From: Amanita rubescens
Lineage: Eukaryota > Basidiomycota > Agaricomycetes > Agaricales > Amanitaceae
DNA: 46,605 nt
NCBI GenBank assembly: GCA_015039365.1
Contig: WION01000410.1
Location: forward strand, 1-46,605
Reading direction: 5' to 3'
A program made the translations under genes and the position numbers. The notes below the pieces were generated by a model. It saw only the letters and a list, made by a program, of their open reading frames with translations. It ran no database searches and was not told where the DNA came from. Each line of letters opens with the position of its first letter. Positions within the stretch are counted from its first letter, which is position 1. Shown here piece after piece: positions 42,704 to 46,605 of this stretch.

Positions 42704-45300
42704 ATGTCTGAAACTTTCCCCATTGATCTCAAAAAATACAAGAAGTAGAGAGAATGTCTTATAGTCGAAGATCGGGGCGTTCTAACACAATTTTAGATTA
42801 TCTCTAGATCCCGCCAAGCCTCAGCTCACAGCCGAGGAAAAATCGACCTTGTTGTCCAACATCCAGCTGCTTCGTGATGCTATCGTGCTCTTTACTGCAA
42901 CTGGTGCGGCTCGTGGTGTGAGCGGACACACTGGTACGCATCGCGTTGATGTGATTGCCCAGTTCAAATGCTGACTTTTTCATCTTCATTGCAGGTGGTG
43001 CCTACGATACCGTCCCCGAAGTCTGCATTCTTCTAGCTCTCTTTGAGCACTCGGAAAAATTCTTTCCGGTCGTTTTTGACGAGGCCGGTGAGCGCGATCA
43101 TCCTCAAACTTCCTGCATGATATATGCGCGAAGATAATGCGCATATATCTTATCAAAACATCTGACTGATAATCATATCTGATAGGTCACCGTGTCGCAA
43201 CCCAATATATTCTTGCGGCGTTAGAAGGCTCTCTTCCTGCTGAGAATCTACTGCACTACCGTGATGCCCATTCCAAACTCCCCGGTCACCCTGAACTCGG
43301 GTTGACTCCCGGAGTCAAATTCTCCTCTGGTCGTCTAGGCCATATGTGGTACGTCATATTCGAACTTGACCGGATGATACAGGTCAACTAATGGATGCAG
43401 GCCTATGGTTAACGGTGTTGCGCTGGCCAACCGTGACAAGACTGTTTTCTGTCTCGGCTCAGATGGCTCTCAACAAGAGGGAAATGACGCCGAAGCTGCT
43501 AGGCTTGCCGTGGCCCAGAACCTTAATGTCAAGCTTCTCATTGACGACAACGACGTTACTATCGCTGGACACCCTTCGGAATATCTCAAGGGTTATGACG
43601 TGACGAAGACTCTTGAAGGACATGGATTGAAGGTCTTGACAGTCCAAGGCGAGGACATCGATGCTTTATGGGCCGCCGTTAGTTCCATCATAAGGCACGA
43701 TGGTCCTGCAGCCGGTAAGTAAAGAAACTATTCTCCGGGGACGGTAATAATCTATTTGGAAACAGTTATTTGCAAGCGTGTCATGGCCCCAGGTATCGAG
43801 GGCATCGAGGGAAGCACCCATGGACATGATGTCATCCCCGTCAAAGCTGCCATAAAGTACTTACAAGGCCGAGGGTACGGTAACCAACTCAACCTCGAAA
43901 CATACTACCAAGGCTTCAAGGCGGCCCCCTTCTCCTACGCTTACCAGGGAGCGAGCGAGAAACTCGGCGCCAATCGTGTCGTGTTCGGTGAGGCAGTTAA
44001 CTTGGTTTTGGATCAATTCAGTCCAGAGGAAAACGCAAAGAAAGTTATGGTCATTGACAGTGAGTCCTAGCGAGCCTGCGTGTAGACTATATTGCTAATC
44101 ATTTCCAAGGCGATCTCGAGGGATCCACCGGTCTGAAGGTGATCCACCAGAAGCACCCCGAAGTTTTCGTTCCTTCCGGCATCATGGAGCGCGGCAACTA
44201 TTCTGCTGCTGCTGGTTTCGGCTTTGACCATAACAAGTTTGGTGTCTTCTCTACCTTCTCTGCGTTCTTGGAGATGGTTGTCTCAGAAGTCACCATGGCA
44301 CGACTCAACGAGTGCAATGTCCTTTGCCACTTCTCCCACTCTGGAAGTGAGTCTTTCTGCACGCTTTTATGAAATAATGTTTCTAATGATACATATTAGT
44401 TGATGAGGTACGTCAAATGCTCTAACCACAGCTGCATAACTGACCCATTTTCTTCTCACTATTCATAAGATGGTAAGCGATATCCTGTAATACACGAGAC
44501 GTTCTAACCTATACTTATCCAGGCTGACAATACCTGCCACTTTGGTGAGAAGAGCAAACTTTACAAACTCTAGATAATCTGACTTGTCGTCGTACAGGCG
44601 TCAACACATTCTTTGCTGACAACGGTCTTGCGGATACCAAATCATATCTGTATTTCCCTGCCGATGCTTCTCAGATGATTGCCGTCATCAAACGCGTCTT
44701 CTTTGAGCGTGGTCTTCGCTTCGTTTTCTCTACTCGTTCCAAGGTACCCTGGATTGTCAAGGAAAACGGAAAGAGGTACTTTGAGGATAACTATGAATTC
44801 ATTCCCGGGAAAGACGAGATCATCGCCGAGGGTACGGCTGGATATGTCGTATCCTTTGGTGAAATGTTGTACCGTTCTTGGGATGCCGTTCTGCGGTGTC
44901 GTCAAGAAGGCATCAACGTCGGGTTGATCAATAAGCCAACTTTGAACGTGGTTGATGAAGAGGTTATCAAGAAGATTGGTCAAACCAAGTTTGTTCTCGT
45001 CGTCGAAACTCTCAACCAGAGGACAGGAGTATGTTTCGTTCAAAACCTCATCGTTCGGTTTATTTAACGTGCTTCTAGTTGGGTTCCAAGTTTGGAACGT
45101 GGTTGTTGGAGCGTCAACTCACTCCCAAGTATGGGTACATGGGTACCACTAAAGAAGGCTGCGGAGGTCTCTGGGAGCAAATCCCATACCAGGGCTTAGA
45201 CCCTCAATGTTGGTGTTTTTTCTTCTCGAGCTTGAAGATCTCTTAACTGATCATTTTCATTATAGCCATCATCAAGAGAATCAAGGAACTGGCAAATTAG
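42704..45300 (+). CDS. Transketolase-family enzyme, 13 exons with two microexons
   Basis: Thiamine-diphosphate enzyme moving two-carbon units between sugar phosphates, cytosolic. Exons: 42704-42744, 42797-42933, 42995-43087, 43186-43348, 43401-43714, 43766-44059, 44110-44346, 44400-44407, 44470-44472, 44523-44544, 44598-45028, 45079-45208, 45266-45300; 1908 nt, 635 residues. N-terminal domain: ARGVSGHTGGAYDTVPEV, GLGSDG-like CLGSDGSQQEGNDAEAARLA and DDNDVTIAG, the ThDP/Mg region. C-terminal half: LEGSTGLKVIHQKHPEVF, GIMERGNYSAAAGF and FVLVVETLNQRTGLGSKFG. Exons 8 and 9 are 8 nt and 3 nt; they supply the residues IDE and M of GIDEMADNTCHFG. Belongs to a transketolase clade distinct from yeast TKL1. 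Confidence 0.9.
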
Positions 45301-45484
45301 AATGAACTATATGGTATGAGCTTTAGAAGGCAGACGGATGTATAACAAGAAAAAAAACCGAATAACCAGTGTACCACTTTATATCGTATCGAATGATGAT
45401 GTACAGATAGGCCCCAACGAAATGAAATTAGTCTACATTAGTTCTATACAGAATCCGAAAACCCAAAAGATTAGAAATATATAT

Positions 45485-46443
45485 TTACTGTACAGGCGGC
45501 GAAATCCATTGTTCGTAGTCCGCTTCAGGAACATGTTCAATAAATCTGCCCTTTTCTCCGGCAGGTGGTGCTTTCCTTTTGCCCAGCGAGCTGAAGAAGC
45601 CTTTTCGCTTGCTGCCGTCGCCCCCCTCGGCGGTCGAGGTCTCGTGTCCTATACTGGACGGAAGAACGGCAACAGGTTCATCTTCATACACTTCTTCAGG
45701 TGTACTAGGGTTTTCCGTATACGTCTGGGCGGTATCAGAATCGACCGCCTCCAGTTTAGTCTCACCACCGCGCCACCGACTAAAACTGAAAAACCCAAAC
45801 TTGTCCTTCTTGCTATTATCCACCGTAGTCGTCGTAGTCGCCGTATTCAACTGCGACCCACTCGCTTCCCTTTCTCGTTGAACTTTGAGAATCTCCTCTC
45901 CTCTAATCCTCAAATACTCTTCGAGTAAAACCGCGTTTCTGCTATTCGCTTTCCATATCGCGAGGAAAATGTCTCCCACAAACGGGACGAAACTGGCTCC
46001 TACGCCGATAGTGGAGTTTAGGATCATCTTTGCTTCGAGCCATTGAGGGATGTCGGCTTTACGTGCTTTGCGGATGATGAGGTAGTAGTTTATTAATGCG
46101 TCGGCGACGGAACCGACGATGGGGATGAGGGCGATGAAGAAGGTCCAGCCGAAACGGAGGCCGCAGAGGTTGAAGCCTTTGTCGAGGTGGTGGGCGCGGG
46201 TTTGGACGGATTTGAGGATTCGGGCGTCACGTTTGGAGAGGCCTGGTGGGAGTGGGCGCTAGAGGAGATGTGGGTGAGGATGAAGGAAAGGAAAGGAGGA
46301 GAAGGAGGAGGAGAACGTACTTTGGAACGTTTTTGACGGCCTTTGTTGTCTGTGGTGTATTCGTAGAGAGGGTCTGGTGGGACGTATTGTTCGATGTGTT
46401 TGCGGAAGAGGTTTTTTCCGGCTTTGTTGAGGAAGTAAGACAT
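45485..46443 (-). CDS. DUF4112 family membrane protein
   Basis: Exons 46321-46443 and 45485-46258 join in phase 0 across a 62-nt intron GTACGT..CCTCTAG; 298 residues. The DUF4112 core runs from about residue 60 to 150: RAHHLDKGFNLCGLRFGWTF, IALIPIVGSVADALINYYLI and GVGASFVPFVGDIFLAIWKA, giving two hydrophobic segments with the typical P-x-V-G-D/S pattern. The C-terminal 130 residues are charged and low complexity with basic and acidic runs. The family is found in bacteria and fungi without a proven function; membrane location is inferred. Confidence 0.88.
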
Positions 46444-46605
46444 GAGAGTGCTGAGTGGGTCGTAAATGTGATGTCATTGGATGAAGCGTATATAAATACT
46501 CACACTGGGTCTGCGGGTGCTGCGGATGGGGGCGGTGTGGAGGAGAGAGGGGAAGATATGGAGAGGAAAGACTCGGGACGTCCTGCATGCAGCGATCGAT
46601 CGTGG
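46444..46605. other. Upstream flank of the DUF4112 gene
   Basis: The region upstream of the ATG contains TATATAAATA-like sequence on the plus strand at 46488-46497 (TTTATATA on the minus strand), about 48 nt from the start, which may be the TATA box. The window ends here. Confidence 0.4.

Noticed and set aside
45338..45928. A 196-codon plus-strand frame
   Set aside because: It is antisense to the DUF4112 gene, is rich in Arg and shows no family resemblance.

Overview
This window looks like nuclear DNA from a basidiomycete fungus, probably an agaricomycete. The genes carry many short introns of about 45-65 nt with GT..AG ends and CTNAC-like branch sites, and the coding regions only become continuous once those introns are removed. 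The recognisable products (fungal HNH_2 protein, DUF1479 and DUF4112 proteins, a TKL-like kinase, an AT-hook protein, a transketolase) are typical of mushroom-forming fungi. All gene models were spliced by eye and checked for phase. No RNA gene is supported.

Region 1-19.2 kb is an accessory-looking block. Six small genes (1.2-2.1, 6.6-7.2, 10.1-10.9, 11.6-12.6, 13.9-15.1 and 15.6-16.5 kb) each end in the same two-finger zinc module with unusual C-x-C or C-x2-C knuckles and a C2HC-type second finger; N-terminal regions are disordered and differ between copies. They form a local, fast-diverging paralog cluster of putative DNA- or RNA-binding proteins. A seventh, one-finger relative sits at 25.1-25.9 kb. 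Between them lie gene-poor stretches, a 420-bp inverted repeat pair at 3.4-4.8 kb, and one unrecognised two-exon gene at 17.8-19.2 kb.

Region 19.2-25 kb holds a direct duplication (about 20.0-20.74 and 23.5-24.4 kb), each copy with a short gene starting with a signal peptide. The first copy is interrupted by a 1.68-kb foldback-like element with about 240-bp terminal inverted repeats and inverted arrays of a 12-bp minisatellite.

Region 25-46.6 kb is denser: tandem cyanase genes (one intact, one frameshifted), the LYR-motif succinate dehydrogenase assembly factor SDHAF3, a DUF1479 protein, a divergent beta-tubulin in 25 exons, a TKL-like kinase, an AT-hook protein, a chimeric pseudogene (transketolase 5' piece fused to an ATAD2/Yta7 AAA-ATPase piece), an HNH_2 protein, the intact transketolase that supplied part of the chimera, and a DUF4112 membrane protein.

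The genes do not form an evident pathway; most are single transcription units. The strongest points for follow-up are the zinc-finger cluster, the foldback element, the 8-nt plus 3-nt microexon pair in the transketolase, several apparent GC-AG introns, and the divergent tubulin with altered benzimidazole-site residues.
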